Assembly: GCF_004402235.1 (NCBI RefSeq)
Contig: NZ_SOFS01000016.1
Coordinates: 62,001 to 126,000 of the forward strand
Source: Cryobacterium glucosi
GTDB lineage: Bacteria > Actinomycetota > Actinomycetes > Actinomycetales > Microbacteriaceae
DNA length: 64,000 nt
Direction of reading: 5' to 3'
The notes under the pieces are model-generated. The model saw nothing but the letters and a program-made list of their open reading frames with translations. It did no database searches and was not told the DNA's origin. The position numbers and the translations under genes are program-made. How positions within the stretch are numbered: position 1 is the first letter of the stretch; the number at the start of each line of letters is the position of its first letter. This document shows positions 43,706-55,360 of this stretch, in pieces.

Positions 43706-44968
43706 ATGGCCGCATTGCTTGACACCAGCATCGTTGCTGGGCCCGTCGTCGTGGTCCTCTACGTTCTTGCCGGACTCGCCGTCCTCCTCGTGCTCGTCCG
43801 CCGGTACAGCGGAATCGTCTTCTTCCGTGTCGCCGCGAGTCTCTCAGCAGGGGCGCTCTTCGGCTGGGTCCTCGCCTGGCTGACGAGCGATGTCTGGGAC
43901 CTGTTCGGTGTGTCGCTGTCGATGGTGACCCGCGGCTGGGTCGTGGCCGTCTTCGCCGGGATCGGTCTCGCGATCAACAGCCTGACCGGCCGTGGCTGGC
44001 GGCGGGGCGTCGCGATCGCCCTGATTCCGCTCTGCCTCCTCGCCGCCGCGGCCGGCATCAACGCCGACTTCGGGCAGTACACCACGGTGCGCGCGGCACT
44101 CGGAGTTCCGCTCTACGGAGCACTCGACGTGGGCGCGACCGCCGCAACGGCGAGCAGCGTGGGGGAGACCGCGGGCAGCATCGGCACCGTCACGATTCCG
44201 GCAACCGTATCCGGCTTCGACGCCCGCCCGGCCATCGTGTACCTGCCGGCCGCCGCCCGCACGGCACATCCTCCCGTGCTCCCCGTCGTCGTGATGCTAT
44301 CCGGCCAGCCGGGAACACCGGCAGACGTCTTCACCGCAGGGAAACTCGACGCGATCCTCGACACGTACGCCGCCGCCCACGCCGGCCAGACGCCCATCGT
44401 CGTCGTCCCTGACCAGTTGGGGGCAGCGGACCGCAACCCCATGTGCGTCGACTCCGTGCTCGGCAACAGTGCCAGTTACCTCACTGTCGACGTGCCCGCC
44501 TGGATCCGGTCCACCTTCTCGGTCGCCGCAAGCCCCGCCGGGTGGACCATTGCGGGGTTCTCCCAGGGCGGCACCTGTTCCATCCAGCTCGGCGCCGCGC
44601 ACCCGGAGCTCTTCGGCACCATTCTCGACATCTCAGGCGAGCTCGTGCCCAGGAACGGGGATGCCGCCCACACGATCCAGACCGCGTTCGCCGGCAGTGC
44701 CACCGCTTACGCGGCCGCCGCGCCGGCCGCGATCCTCGCTGCGCACGCCCCCTATTCCAACCTGCACATCATCTTCGCCGTCGGGGCAGGTGACACGCGT
44801 TTCCTGGCCTGGGCGAACACCCTCGACGCCGCGGCGACCGCGGCCGGCGCAGGCACGGACCTGATCGTCTCGCCAGGGACCGCGCACGACTGGCACACCG
44901 TGCAGTTCGCCTGGACGACCGCTTTGCCGCTGATCGCGGCCCGCACCGGACTCGCGGTGACCCCGTGA
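43706..44968 (+). CDS. Membrane-anchored alpha/beta-hydrolase (esterase)
   Basis: 420 residues. The N-terminal 125 contain about four membrane helices; the rest is a putative-esterase fold with the nucleophile elbow GFSQGGTCS and a likely catalytic His in GTAHDWHTV. GGGAGGAAA lies 4 nt upstream of the ATG. The stop overlaps the start of an MprF-like synthase gene, so the two act together. Hydrolases paired with aminoacyl-lipid synthases, such as AhyD of Enterococcus, remove the amino acid from the lipid. That role here is an inference. Confidence 0.78.
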   Translation: MAALLDTSIVAGPVVVVLYVLAGLAVLLVLVRRYSGIVFFRVAASLSAGALFGWVLAWLTSDVWDLFGVSLSMVTRGWVVAVFAGIGLAINSLTGRGWRRGVAIALIPLCLLAAAAGINADFGQYTTVRAALGVPLYGALDVGATAATASSVGETAGSIGTVTIPATVSGFDARPAIVYLPAAARTAHPPVLPVVVMLSGQPGTPADVFTAGKLDAILDTYAAAHAGQTPIVVVPDQLGAADRNPMCVDSVLGNSASYLTVDVPAWIRSTFSVAASPAGWTIAGFSQGGTCSIQLGAAHPELFGTILDISGELVPRNGDAAHTIQTAFAGSATAYAAAAPAAILAAHAPYSNLHIIFAVGAGDTRFLAWANTLDAAATAAGAGTDLIVSPGTAHDWHTVQFAWTTALPLIAARTGLAVTP

Positions 44969-47547
44969 ACGCCATGTCGACGTCCACCGAAGGCTCCCAC
45001 GGTGCCGGCGGAACAGCCGAAACCGGGTGGTTCTCCCGGGCCGGAGCCGGTCTCGCCGTGACCATCCGGGTCGTCTGGCGACGGCTCAGGACACAGCCGG
45101 TGTCCCTCGGCTACGCGCTCATCCTGCTCGTCCTCGCACTCTCGACGGGCATCGTCCAGGGGCCGTCGCGGTGGATCCGGCTCTGGTTCGGGACCGGATA
45201 CGAGTCGGTCATCGACGGCGGGCACTGGTGGTCGCCGATCACGAGCGTGTTCCTCGTGGACAATCTCGCGGAACTCCTGCTCGCGATCCTCGCGACCCTC
45301 GTGGTCCTCGGCTATGCCGAGCATCTCCTCGGCAGTGGCCGAACGGTCATCGCCTTCCTGTCGACGGCCATCCTCGGCACCGGGATCGGTCTCCTGCTCC
45401 AGGACGCGGGTGTCGCGAGCGGAGAGATGTGGTCACGGGGCGTCAGCGAACTCTGGGCGCTCGACCCGTTCACGCCGATCTTCGGCACGATCATGGCGGC
45501 GAGCAGCTTCGCAGGGCCGCTCTGGCGGCGACGCATCCGCGTATTCACCCTGATGGTTGCCCTCGTGCTCGTGCTCTACTCCGGCCAGCCCTCAGACGTG
45601 TACCGCCTTCTCGGGGCCCTCGCCGGTCTCGCGCTCGGGGCCGTCTTCCGGCCCCGGCGGATCGACCTGACCTGGCGCCGCAGTTCGCACCGCGAGACGC
45701 GGACACTCCTCGCGTCCGTGCTCGGCATCCTCGCCGTCGGCCCGGTCATCACGATCTTCTCCGGAACGCGCTTCGGCCTCCTCGCTCCGCTCGGACTCCT
45801 GCTCACCCAGGGCGTGCCCTCCGTCACCGATGTCGTGGACCGGTGCCTCCTGGGCGATATCACCCGGCAGTGCGTGCACGAACTAACCCTCGAGAGGGTC
45901 GCCGGGGTGGGGCCGGTGCTCGTCTCGCTGCTGCCGCTCCTCACCCTTCTTGTCGCCGCCTTCGGAGTCCTGCGGGGCAGACGATTCGCGGCCTGGCTCG
46001 CGATCGTCGTGAACACCGGCATGGCCGTTCTCGGCGCCTGGTACTACGGCCTCCTGCCGATCTCCGGCCAGCCGTACGTCTGGCACTGGCGCTCCTTCCA
46101 GTACTGGGAGGTCGCCGTCGTGCTCGTCGTGTCGGTGCTGGTTCCGCTTGCAACTGCCGTGCTGATCATCGTGAACCTGCGTCGCTTCCCCGTGCGCAGC
46201 AGGCCGGGCAGGCTCCGCCGCTTCTTCGTGACGACCGTGGTCTCCTTCTTCGGCCTCGCGGCCGTGTACGTCATCGGGGGACTCGCGCTCAGCGACCGGT
46301 TCACCCCCGCCGTGAACCTCGTGGACCTCGTCAGCGACGTGCCGGAGCGGTTCATTCCCGTCGGATTCCTCCGACTCGAACGACTCTCCTTCCTGCCGAC
46401 CGACTGGGCGTCGACCTTGCTCTACCAGTGGGTCGGACCGGTGTTCTGGGCGATCGTCATCATCGGGGCGATCCAGTGCATGCGCAGCACCGTCGCCGGC
46501 GGCCGGAGCGACGACGCGGCCCGGCTGCGGGCCATCCTCAGCAGGGGCGGTGGAGGCTCCCTCGCATACATGACCACGTGGGAGGGGAACTCACTGTGGT
46601 TCAACGCTTCCGGATCGACCGCGATCGCGTATCGCGTGGAGGCCGGCGTCGCCATCACCACGACGGAGCCGGTCGGACCCGTCGAAGACGCCGCGCGGGC
46701 GATCGCCGACTTCGCCATCATGTGCGACGACCACGGCTGGGTCCCGGTCTTCTACAGCCTGCACGGCAGCTGGCAGGCGACCTTCGCCCGGATGGGCTGG
46801 CAGACCATGGGGATCGGCGAAGAGACGATCCTGAGGCCCCGGACCTGGGACACAACCGGGAAGAAGTGGCAGGACATCCGCTCGTCGATCAACCGGGCGG
46901 AACGTGCCGGAGTGCGCGCGGAATGGACGACGTACCGCGCGCTTCCCGTGCTCGAGAACGTGCAGATCTCCGAGATTTCCGAGCTCTGGGTGCAGGAGAA
47001 GGAACTCCCCGAACTGGGCTTCACCCTCGGCGGACTCGACGAGCTCCGTGACCCCGCGGTCCGGCTCATGCTGGCGATCGATGAAGGCCAGGTCGTGCAC
47101 GCGGTGACGAGCTGGCTCCCGAGCTACCGGGACGGGAAGGTGATCGGCTGGACGCTCGACTTCATGCGGCGGCGCCCGGACAGCATGAACGGCGTGATGG
47201 AATTCCTGATCGCGCAGACCGCCCGGCAGATGAGCGAACAGCCGGAAATCGAATTCCTGAGCCTCTCGGCGGCCCCGCTCGCCCAGACCGGCGCGGGCGA
47301 CGGAGACAACCGGGCGTCGAGCCTCGCCTCCCGGTTCATCGACTTCCTCGGGCGCAGCCTGGAGCCCGTCTACGGGTTCCGTTCGCTCCTCGCCTTCAAA
47401 CGGAAGTTCCAGCCCGAATTCCACCCGCTCTTCATGGCCTACCCCGACCCGGTCGCCCTTCCTGCGATCGGGCTCGCACTTGCACGCGCGTATCTGCCGG
47501 CTCTCTCCGTGCGGGAAGCCCTTGCTTTCGCCAGGAGCCTGACCTGA
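44965..47547 (+). CDS. MprF-like aminoacyl-phosphatidylglycerol synthase with rhomboid-like N-terminus
   Basis: 860 residues. The N-terminal half has many helices, beginning with a rhomboid-like section (GGHWWSPITSVFLVDNLAEL). The C-terminal DUF2156/LPG-synthase domain starts near residue 530 (YMTTWEGNSLWFNASGSTAI) and includes WQDIRSSINRAERAG, GWTLDFMRRRPDSMNGVMEF and YGFRSLLAFKRKFQPEFHPL. It should transfer an amino acid (Lys or Ala) from tRNA to phosphatidylglycerol and lower membrane charge. The GTG overlaps the hydrolase stop (GTGA). Confidence 0.85.
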   Translation: MNAMSTSTEGSHGAGGTAETGWFSRAGAGLAVTIRVVWRRLRTQPVSLGYALILLVLALSTGIVQGPSRWIRLWFGTGYESVIDGGHWWSPITSVFLVDNLAELLLAILATLVVLGYAEHLLGSGRTVIAFLSTAILGTGIGLLLQDAGVASGEMWSRGVSELWALDPFTPIFGTIMAASSFAGPLWRRRIRVFTLMVALVLVLYSGQPSDVYRLLGALAGLALGAVFRPRRIDLTWRRSSHRETRTLLASVLGILAVGPVITIFSGTRFGLLAPLGLLLTQGVPSVTDVVDRCLLGDITRQCVHELTLERVAGVGPVLVSLLPLLTLLVAAFGVLRGRRFAAWLAIVVNTGMAVLGAWYYGLLPISGQPYVWHWRSFQYWEVAVVLVVSVLVPLATAVLIIVNLRRFPVRSRPGRLRRFFVTTVVSFFGLAAVYVIGGLALSDRFTPAVNLVDLVSDVPERFIPVGFLRLERLSFLPTDWASTLLYQWVGPVFWAIVIIGAIQCMRSTVAGGRSDDAARLRAILSRGGGGSLAYMTTWEGNSLWFNASGSTAIAYRVEAGVAITTTEPVGPVEDAARAIADFAIMCDDHGWVPVFYSLHGSWQATFARMGWQTMGIGEETILRPRTWDTTGKKWQDIRSSINRAERAGVRAEWTTYRALPVLENVQISEISELWVQEKELPELGFTLGGLDELRDPAVRLMLAIDEGQVVHAVTSWLPSYRDGKVIGWTLDFMRRRPDSMNGVMEFLIAQTARQMSEQPEIEFLSLSAAPLAQTGAGDGDNRASSLASRFIDFLGRSLEPVYGFRSLLAFKRKFQPEFHPLFMAYPDPVALPAIGLALARAYLPALSVREALAFARSLT

Positions 47548-47652
47548 CCTGACCTGACGGGACTACATCGCTCGGAGGATTTCCGGTTCACTCAGGGATG
47601 ACGTTCCTGCGGCGCCCCCTGGCGGTCCGTCACGGGGTCGTAGGCTGGGAGG

Positions 47653-48948
47653 ATGGTCGAGCCGGGAGTGTCCACGCGTGTCGCACGGTACCGCTGGATC
47701 CGTGTGATTCCCCGTCGTTCGCTCGCCCTCGACATCGTCATCGCCGGCCTCTTCTTCCTGCTCCTTCTCCTGGTCGACTCGGGCAGCCCCGCGACCGTCC
47801 TCGTCCTGGTCGGGTTCGCTGCGGCGCTCGCGGTGCGCCGGTTCTCGCCAGCCCTGGCCCTCACCCTCGCCTGGCTGGCCGCGACCGGACAGATGCTCGC
47901 GGGCGAGCCGGTGCTCGGCGGTGACGTGGCCGTCCTGGCCGTGCTCTACGTCACGGCGGCCTATGCCGGACCGGCCACGCGCAGGGCCGGCCTGATCTCG
48001 GTCGCTGTCGGCGCGCTGGTGGCCGGGGTCTACCTCGCGGTCGCACAACGCGGCGTGGGACACCTCGGCACAGCGCTCGCGCAGGGGGACATCGGCGCCC
48101 TGGTCTGGTCGACGGCGATGCTGACCTTTGTCAGCCTGGCCGTTCTCGGCCTCTCCTGGACCCTGGGTCTGCTGAAGCGCTCCCGGCAGGCCGCAAGGGA
48201 CAGCAGATTCACCCAGTACCGCGCCGAGCAGGAGCAGCGCCAGGCCCAGCGTGCCGTGGTCGTCGAACAGGAGCGCAACCGCATCGCCAGGGACATGCAC
48301 GACGTCGTCGCACACTCGCTTGCCGTGGTGATCGCCCAGGCCGACGGCGCCCGTTACTCGAGGGCGCAGAACCCGGACGCCGTCGACGAGGCGCTCATCA
48401 CCATTTCCACAACCGCACGGGAGGCCCTCGGAGATGTCCGGATCCTGCTCGCCCGGCTGCGGCAGGACGTGGTCAGCGGACCGCAACCCGTGCTCGCCGA
48501 CCTCGACCGCCTCGTCGAGCAGATGCGCGGCACGGGACTCGACATCCACTGGACGACGACCGGCACGCCGGCCACGCTCGGCTCCGGCGCCCAGCTCGCC
48601 GTCTACCGGATCGTGCAGGAGGCGCTCACCAACGCACTCCGGCACGGTGACACCAGCCGGACCGTGGCTCTCCGACTCGACTGGACGACCGACTGGGTCG
48701 CGGTGACGATCGACAATGCCCTCCGGATCGCGCCGTCCACCGTGGCCCCAGGGGTGGCCGGCGTCGGGGAGACGCACGCGGTGGAGATCGGCCACGGCCT
48801 GCCCGGCATGCGGGAACGGGCGCTCCTCGCCGGCGGTTCGCTGACCGCAGAGCCCGACGAAGGGTACTTCCGCGTCGCGGCACACCTGCCGGCCATCATG
48901 GCGGGGCCCGTCGTGCGTCCGGTCCAGGCCACGGACGTGCGTGCATGA
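47653..48948 (+). CDS. NarL-type sensor histidine kinase
   Basis: 431 residues: about five N-terminal membrane helices (to about residue 175) and a HisKA_3 dimerisation domain with IARDMHDVVAHSLAVVIAQA (phospho-His near residue 217). A HATPase follows (AVYRIVQEALTNALRHG; GHGLPGMRERALLAGG). It lacks an extracytoplasmic sensor domain, like intramembrane-type kinases. TAGGCT lies 6 nt before the ATG. The stop overlaps the regulator gene. Confidence 0.92.
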   Translation: MVEPGVSTRVARYRWIRVIPRRSLALDIVIAGLFFLLLLLVDSGSPATVLVLVGFAAALAVRRFSPALALTLAWLAATGQMLAGEPVLGGDVAVLAVLYVTAAYAGPATRRAGLISVAVGALVAGVYLAVAQRGVGHLGTALAQGDIGALVWSTAMLTFVSLAVLGLSWTLGLLKRSRQAARDSRFTQYRAEQEQRQAQRAVVVEQERNRIARDMHDVVAHSLAVVIAQADGARYSRAQNPDAVDEALITISTTAREALGDVRILLARLRQDVVSGPQPVLADLDRLVEQMRGTGLDIHWTTTGTPATLGSGAQLAVYRIVQEALTNALRHGDTSRTVALRLDWTTDWVAVTIDNALRIAPSTVAPGVAGVGETHAVEIGHGLPGMRERALLAGGSLTAEPDEGYFRVAAHLPAIMAGPVVRPVQATDVRA

Positions 48949-49637
48949 GCGAGGTCGCGGCGGCGGACGCCCCGCGCATCCGTGTCGCCCTGGTCGACGA
49001 CCAGGCGCTCTTCCGTGCCGGGATCCGGATGCTGGTATCTTCGCAGGCCGACCTCGAGTTCGTCGGCGAGGCGGGCAGCGGCGCCGCTGGCGTCACCATG
49101 GCGGCCGCAGTCAGTCCGGACGTGATCCTGATGGACATCCGGATGCCCGTGATGGACGGGATCGACGCGACCGTCGCCATTCTGGCCGCGGCCGAGGCTG
49201 CCGGCGTGATGCCGCCGCGCATCGTCGTCCTCACGACCTTCGAACTCGACGAAAGCGCGAGCAGGGCTATCCGGGGCGGGGCGAGCGGCTTCCTGCTCAA
49301 GGATGCGGATCCCGAGTTCCTGCTGGCCGCAATCCGTACCGTGCACGCGGGCAACGCCGTCATCGCAGCATCGGCGACCCGCGAACTCTTCGCCCACTTC
49401 GACGCGCCGGCCCCCGCGCAGCCGGTGGAACCCGAGGCCTTCGGCACACTGACCAGCCGCGAACGCGACATCTTCGCCCTTGCTGCCCTGGGCCTCAGCA
49501 ACGCGGAGATCGCGGCGCGTGAATTCCTCAGCGAGGCCACCGTCAAGACGCACATCAGCCGTATCCTCTCCAAGCTCATCCTCCGCGACCGGGTTCAGCT
49601 CGTCGTGTATGCCTTCCAGCACGGCCTCACGGAGTAA
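48945..49637 (+). CDS. NarL/LuxR-family response regulator
   Basis: 230 residues: receiver domain with the acidic pocket (VALVDDQALFR), phospho-Asp near residue 62 in VILMDIRMPVMDG, Thr in VLTTFE and Lys in LLKDADPE, then a LuxR helix-turn-helix (LTSRERDIFALAALGLSNAE, SEATVKTHISRILSKL). It pairs with the upstream kinase and probably controls the ABC transporter genes that follow 100 nt downstream. Confidence 0.93.
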   Translation: MSEVAAADAPRIRVALVDDQALFRAGIRMLVSSQADLEFVGEAGSGAAGVTMAAAVSPDVILMDIRMPVMDGIDATVAILAAAEAAGVMPPRIVVLTTFELDESASRAIRGGASGFLLKDADPEFLLAAIRTVHAGNAVIAASATRELFAHFDAPAPAQPVEPEAFGTLTSRERDIFALAALGLSNAEIAAREFLSEATVKTHISRILSKLILRDRVQLVVYAFQHGLTE

Positions 49638-49737
49638 CGAGCGGATGACCCGGTCCGGCCGGTAGTCATCCCCTCGGCATCCGGGATACCTCTGCTGCCC
49701 GATGCGGTGAGGGGGGAGCGATTCCTAGCGTTGAAGC

Positions 49738-50499
49738 ATGGAAATCACATCTGCAGAACTCGGCCTCGCGGCCAGAGTCACCAACCTCTGTAAAACCTAT
49801 GGATCAGCCACCACCTCGGTAACGGCGCTCGACGACGTGTCCATCGGCATCCGTCGTGGCCAGTTCACGGCGATCATGGGACCGAGCGGCTCGGGCAAGT
49901 CCACCCTGATGCACATCATGGCGGGACTGGACGAGGCAGGCTCCGGTCGGGTTTGGCTCGGTGATACCGAGATCACCGGCCTGGGCGACTCGGAACTGAC
50001 GGTCCTGCGCCGCCGCCGGATCGGCTTCATCTTCCAGTCGTTCAACCTCGTCCCGACGCTGGACGTGCGGGGGAACATCACCATGCCGTTCGCGCTCGAC
50101 GGGCGGCGGCCGGATGCGGCGGAGAAGGACTGGATCGATCAGCTCACCGACTCCCTCGGCCTCGGCGACCGGCTCAGGCACCGTCCGCACGAGCTGTCCG
50201 GTGGCCAGCAACAGCGAGTGGCCATCGCGCGGGCCCTGGCCACCAGGCCCGAGCTGGTCTTCGCCGACGAGCCGACCGGGAACCTCGACTCCCGGAGCGG
50301 GCGCGAAGTGCTCACCCTGCTCAAGGCGGCGAGCACCGGCTACGGCCAGAGCATCGCCATGGTCACCCACGACCCCATCGCGGCCAGCTTCGCCGATCGC
50401 ATCCTCTTCCTCGCGGACGGCAGGGTCGTCGAAGACCGGGAACGGTCCACCGCCGAAGAGATCTCCGGCATCATGCTCGGCATGGAGCAGTGCGCATGA
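49738..50499 (+). CDS. MacB/LolD-type ABC transporter ATP-binding protein
   Basis: 253 residues: Walker [20 protein letters not shown] near residue 46, [16 protein letters not shown] near residue 153, [14 protein letters not shown] and the H-loop [14 protein letters not shown] ends 6 nt before the ATG with no ribosome site, so it has its own, probably leaderless, promoter. The stop overlaps the permease gene. Such modules usually respond to cell-envelope stress or antimicrobial peptides. Confidence 0.92.
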   Translation: MEITSAELGLAARVTNLCKTYGSATTSVTALDDVSIGIRRGQFTAIMGPSGSGKSTLMHIMAGLDEAGSGRVWLGDTEITGLGDSELTVLRRRRIGFIFQSFNLVPTLDVRGNITMPFALDGRRPDAAEKDWIDQLTDSLGLGDRLRHRPHELSGGQQQRVAIARALATRPELVFADEPTGNLDSRSGREVLTLLKAASTGYGQSIAMVTHDPIAASFADRILFLADGRVVEDRERSTAEEISGIMLGMEQCA

Positions 50500-51905
50500 G
50501 CGGCAGCGAAACCGCCAGCGCCACCGGGCACGCCGGCCGTGGTGCGAGCCTGCTCGTGGCGGCGCTCGCATCGGCCTTCGGGGTGCTGCTCCTGGAAACG
50601 ACGAGCGTGCTCGCCACCGTCGTGAGTGGCAATGACGTGTCCCGCATTGCAGCGGTCCGTGCAGCCCTCTCGATCGTCGCATTCCTGTTCATCACGATTG
50701 CGGTGTACGTGAGTGCGATCGTGACCACCAACACGGTGGCCACCGTCATCGCCGGTCGGACCCGCACGATCGCGCTCATGCGCCTGATCGGGTCGAGCGC
50801 GGGTGACCAGCGCCGCGCCGTGGCCCTCGACGGGCTGAAGGTGGGGCTCGCCGGAGCCGTGCTGGGCGCCGCCGCCGGCATCCTGCTGAGTTTCGCCGGT
50901 GTCCGGCTTGCCTTCGGCGCCGGGCTGATCCCGGATCTCGGCTACCGTCTCCTCGAGCCCTTGCTCGCCTTGCCCGTCGTCATCGTCGTGTTGTCCACCT
51001 GGTGCGCAGCGTGGGTCGGGTCTCGCCGGGTCCTCACCGTGAGCCCGATGCAGGCTGTCGGCGCAGCACAGGAGCGCACGCTCGAAGAGTCGGCTCGGCG
51101 CCCGGGCCGCAATGCCTTCGCGATCGTGCTGATGGCCACGGGCGTACTGTTTCTCGCCGGGGGAGTCTGGGCCGGGCAGGTCACGGAGTACGGCGTGCTG
51201 CTGGGACTTGCCGGCGGCCTGCTCTCGTTCACCGGCCTTGTGCTCGGGTCGCATCTGATCATGCCGCCCATGTTGAGCCTGGTCGGCCGGTTCCTGGGCG
51301 GCAGCGCGCCGGCCCGGCTTGCTGTCGCGAACGCCAGTCAACACCCGGAGCGCAGTGCCCGCACCACTATCGGACTGGTCATCGGGGTGACGCTCATCAC
51401 CATGTTCGCCGTCGCGGGATCGACCTTCGAAACCATGATGCAGCCGCTGATGGACGACCCGGTGACGCGTGCGGCCGTCTCCGAGACGGTGTCGACCAGC
51501 CTCGCCGTGATCTCAGTGCTCGTGGGCTTCAGCGCCCTGATCGCCGCAGTCGGCATGATCAACAACCTGGCACTGAGCGTGCTGCAGCGTTCTCGCGAGA
51601 TCGGCCTGCTCAGGGCCCTCGGTTTCACCGGCAGGCAGGTTCGCGCGATGATCCTCGCCGAAAGCGTGCAGATGACCGTGGCGGCCGTCACCCTCGGCCT
51701 GGTGCTCGGGGTCGCATACGGGTGGGCGGCGGCACAATCACTGTTCGGATCCGTCACCCATGCCGGTCTGGTGGCGCCGTCGATTCCGTGGCTCCTCGTC
51801 ACCCTCTGCGTGGTCGGTACCGCCGTGCTCACCGTCGGGGCGACGATCCTGCCCGCTCGTCGGGCGGTGTCACTGGCGCCGATTGCGGCCCTCGCCGCCG
51901 GGTGA
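50496..51905 (+). CDS. FtsX-like ABC transporter permease
   Basis: A 469-residue permease with about eight hydrophobic helices and two FtsX-type units (TRTIALMRLIGSSAGDQRRA and REIGLLRALGFTGRQVRAMI). It has no large extracellular domain. ATGA overlap with its ATPase. Together with the kinase and regulator it forms a self-contained sensing and efflux or envelope-remodelling unit. Confidence 0.9.
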   Translation: MSGSETASATGHAGRGASLLVAALASAFGVLLLETTSVLATVVSGNDVSRIAAVRAALSIVAFLFITIAVYVSAIVTTNTVATVIAGRTRTIALMRLIGSSAGDQRRAVALDGLKVGLAGAVLGAAAGILLSFAGVRLAFGAGLIPDLGYRLLEPLLALPVVIVVLSTWCAAWVGSRRVLTVSPMQAVGAAQERTLEESARRPGRNAFAIVLMATGVLFLAGGVWAGQVTEYGVLLGLAGGLLSFTGLVLGSHLIMPPMLSLVGRFLGGSAPARLAVANASQHPERSARTTIGLVIGVTLITMFAVAGSTFETMMQPLMDDPVTRAAVSETVSTSLAVISVLVGFSALIAAVGMINNLALSVLQRSREIGLLRALGFTGRQVRAMILAESVQMTVAAVTLGLVLGVAYGWAAAQSLFGSVTHAGLVAPSIPWLLVTLCVVGTAVLTVGATILPARRAVSLAPIAALAAG

Positions 51906-52006
51906 GACCGGTGGTCCTGCGACGGATGCCGCGCCCGCGACGGGAGCGCGGCATCCGTCGACCGCCGCTTCAGACTCTTCTCAGGATGCCGGCCGGAAAT
52001 CGGTGT

Positions 52007-52012
52007 TAGCAT
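52007..52012 (+). promoter_or_regulatory. -10 element of the leuA leader
   Basis: TAGCAT ends 6 nt before the GTG of the leader peptide, so transcription should start at or next to that GTG. I cannot identify a clear -35 box. Confidence 0.5.
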
Positions 52013-52018
52013 TCCCTT

Positions 52019-52046
52019 GTGTTGTTCGGTCAGCTCCTCCTTCGCT

Positions 52047-52063
<17 letters not shown>
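52019..52063 (+). CDS. leuL: Leucine leader peptide (14 residues)
   Basis: A frame from GTG reads MLFGQLLLRCRDES and then TAA. It has five residues rich in leucine codons (TTG, then CTC CTC CTT in a row). It has no ribosome site and appears leaderless. Its last codons form the left arm of an 11-bp terminator stem, so a ribosome stalled at the leucine codons would block the stem and allow read-through into leuA. Confidence 0.75.
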
Positions 52064-53902
<1,839 letters not shown>

Positions 53903-53936
53903 GAACCGGCTCGATCAGCGGGAAGGCAGGTATCCG

Positions 53937-54446
53937 GTGGCCTCGACTCCCACTGAGTCCCGACGTTCTCGGACGGTCACGGATCGCCTCTATTCCGTCG
54001 GAGTGGGCATCAAGGGCATCGACGGCGTGATCGAACTCGCCGCCGGACTCGTGTTGTGGGTGTCACCCGCCCTCGTCCACGCCCTGCTCGCGGGAGTAGC
54101 GGGCGAGGCGGGGGAGGGCGACTCCTCCGCCATGCGCTTCCTGGCGCAGTACGTAGCCCGGCTGGATTCCGAGCTTGCCGCAACGGGAGCCGGCTTCCTG
54201 ATCGCCTTCCTCATCACCCACGGAGCCGTGAAGGTGGCTCTCGTCTACTGCCTCCTGCGCAAATGGCACCGGGCCTATCCGTACGCGCTGGGGATCCTGA
54301 TCGCCTTCCTCGGCTACCAGCTCTACGCCTTCGTCCTCCGCCCCACAGTGGGCATGGCCGTCATCACCGCGCTCGATGCCGCAATCGTCGTTCTCGTCTA
54401 CCGCGAATACCGTGAACTCAATCCGCGAACCGCCCGGCAGGTCTGA
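53937..54446 (+). CDS. DUF2127 membrane protein
   Basis: 169 residues. Family pattern VGIKGIDGVIELAAGLVL, FLITHGAVKVALVYCLLRK and YPYALGILIAFLGYQLYAF, with four hydrophobic helices. I chose GTG with GGGAAGGCAGG upstream; a longer frame overlaps leuA. Function unknown. Confidence 0.8.
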   Translation: MASTPTESRRSRTVTDRLYSVGVGIKGIDGVIELAAGLVLWVSPALVHALLAGVAGEAGEGDSSAMRFLAQYVARLDSELAATGAGFLIAFLITHGAVKVALVYCLLRKWHRAYPYALGILIAFLGYQLYAFVLRPTVGMAVITALDAAIVVLVYREYRELNPRTARQV

Positions 54447-54452
54447 TTCTCA

Positions 54453-54484
54453 GCGCCCCTGGACGATAGCGCCCCTTGACGATA
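54453..54484. repeat. Two-copy 16-bp direct repeat
   Basis: GCGCCCCTGGACGATA is followed directly by GCGCCCCTTGACGATA, one base different, just after the DUF2127 gene. Origin unknown. Confidence 0.8.
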
Positions 54485-54518
54485 CGGATCCATGGGATGT
54501 GAACCGGGGCATGCGAAT

Positions 54519-54550
54519 CGGGGCGATCCGCCCAACGGCGGATCGCCCCG
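54519..54550. terminator. Strong hairpin between convergent genes
   Basis: 14-bp perfect arms (CGGGGCGATCCGCC / GGCGGATCGCCCCG) with a CAAC loop, followed by a short T-rich stretch. It serves the DUF2127 gene and perhaps the convergent gene at 54612. Confidence 0.8.
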
Positions 54551-54611
54551 ATCGCTGTGGTTTCTTAACTGCGTTCAACTGCACATCCGAAGGGCTGGTT
54601 TCCTTCCGGAT

Positions 54612-55346
54612 TCAGCTGTGAACACGCACCCCTGCGGGACGTGTCTCGGCCGGTCGCTCGACTACCGACGTCGCCATCTGCGCCGGCTGCGTCGAAACAA
54701 GCACACGCGTCGCATCGTCGATCACCCCGGACAGCAACTCGAACAGGCGGTCGTCGGGATTCGGGGTGCATGCCTCAGCAATACCCTGAACCGAGACCCG
54801 GATGATCGTCTCCGCCGTGCGATCGGTGAACTTGGTACGCGACCATGCCCCCATGGAGGAGATGAACTCGCGCGCCCACCGCTCGGTCTCCGGCGCCGCG
54901 TCGAACGCGGTGCGGATACGGGCCTCGAGTCCTTCGGGCAACTCGCCATCGAGCCCCTCCAGCTGGCGCTCGCAATTCAGGATCCCGACGGCAAGCGCAC
55001 GCTGGTGATCCGAGCTGCTCACGGGAAGCGCCGCGGTCGCGGCCCTGACCGCGATCAGTAGCCGCACCCGGGGGTTGTCGCCCTTGAGGCCGATGACCGA
55101 CGGGATCAGGGGCACCAGGCGGGCCCGGGAACTGTCCGAGGTGCAGTCGTTGACCATGCGGGCGAGGGAGGCGACCAGGGGGTGCGTGCACGCCGGATGG
55201 TCACTCCACGCTTCGCCTGCGAGGTAGGACGCGAACTCCATGAAGCAGGCACCGGAGCGCGGCGTGCGGTGTTTGCCGCGGGACAGGACCGGCATCAGGC
55301 TGGGCACCGGCATCGGATCGGGCGAGTTGCCCTTCAGCATATTCAT
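54612..55346 (-). CDS. Hypothetical protein (244 residues)
   Basis: A soluble, mostly helical protein with conserved-looking segments FMEFASYLAGEAWSDHPACT, HPLVASLARMVNDCTSDSS, DHQRALAVGILNCERQLEGL and WAREFISSMGAWSRTKF. It has four cysteines without a zinc spacing. GGAGG lies 4 nt before the ATG. I do not recognise the family. A 17-bp inverted repeat lies just upstream. Confidence 0.75.
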   Translation of the reverse strand: MNMLKGNSPDPMPVPSLMPVLSRGKHRTPRSGACFMEFASYLAGEAWSDHPACTHPLVASLARMVNDCTSDSSRARLVPLIPSVIGLKGDNPRVRLLIAVRAATAALPVSSSDHQRALAVGILNCERQLEGLDGELPEGLEARIRTAFDAAPETERWAREFISSMGAWSRTKFTDRTAETIIRVSVQGIAEACTPNPDDRLFELLSGVIDDATRVLVSTQPAQMATSVVERPAETRPAGVRVHS

Positions 55347-55360
55347 GGATCCTCCAGACA

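Noticed and set aside
47540..47562. CTGAC tandem run at the end of the MprF-like gene
   Set aside because: Four short units only, covering the stop codon; no sign of function beyond chance slippage.
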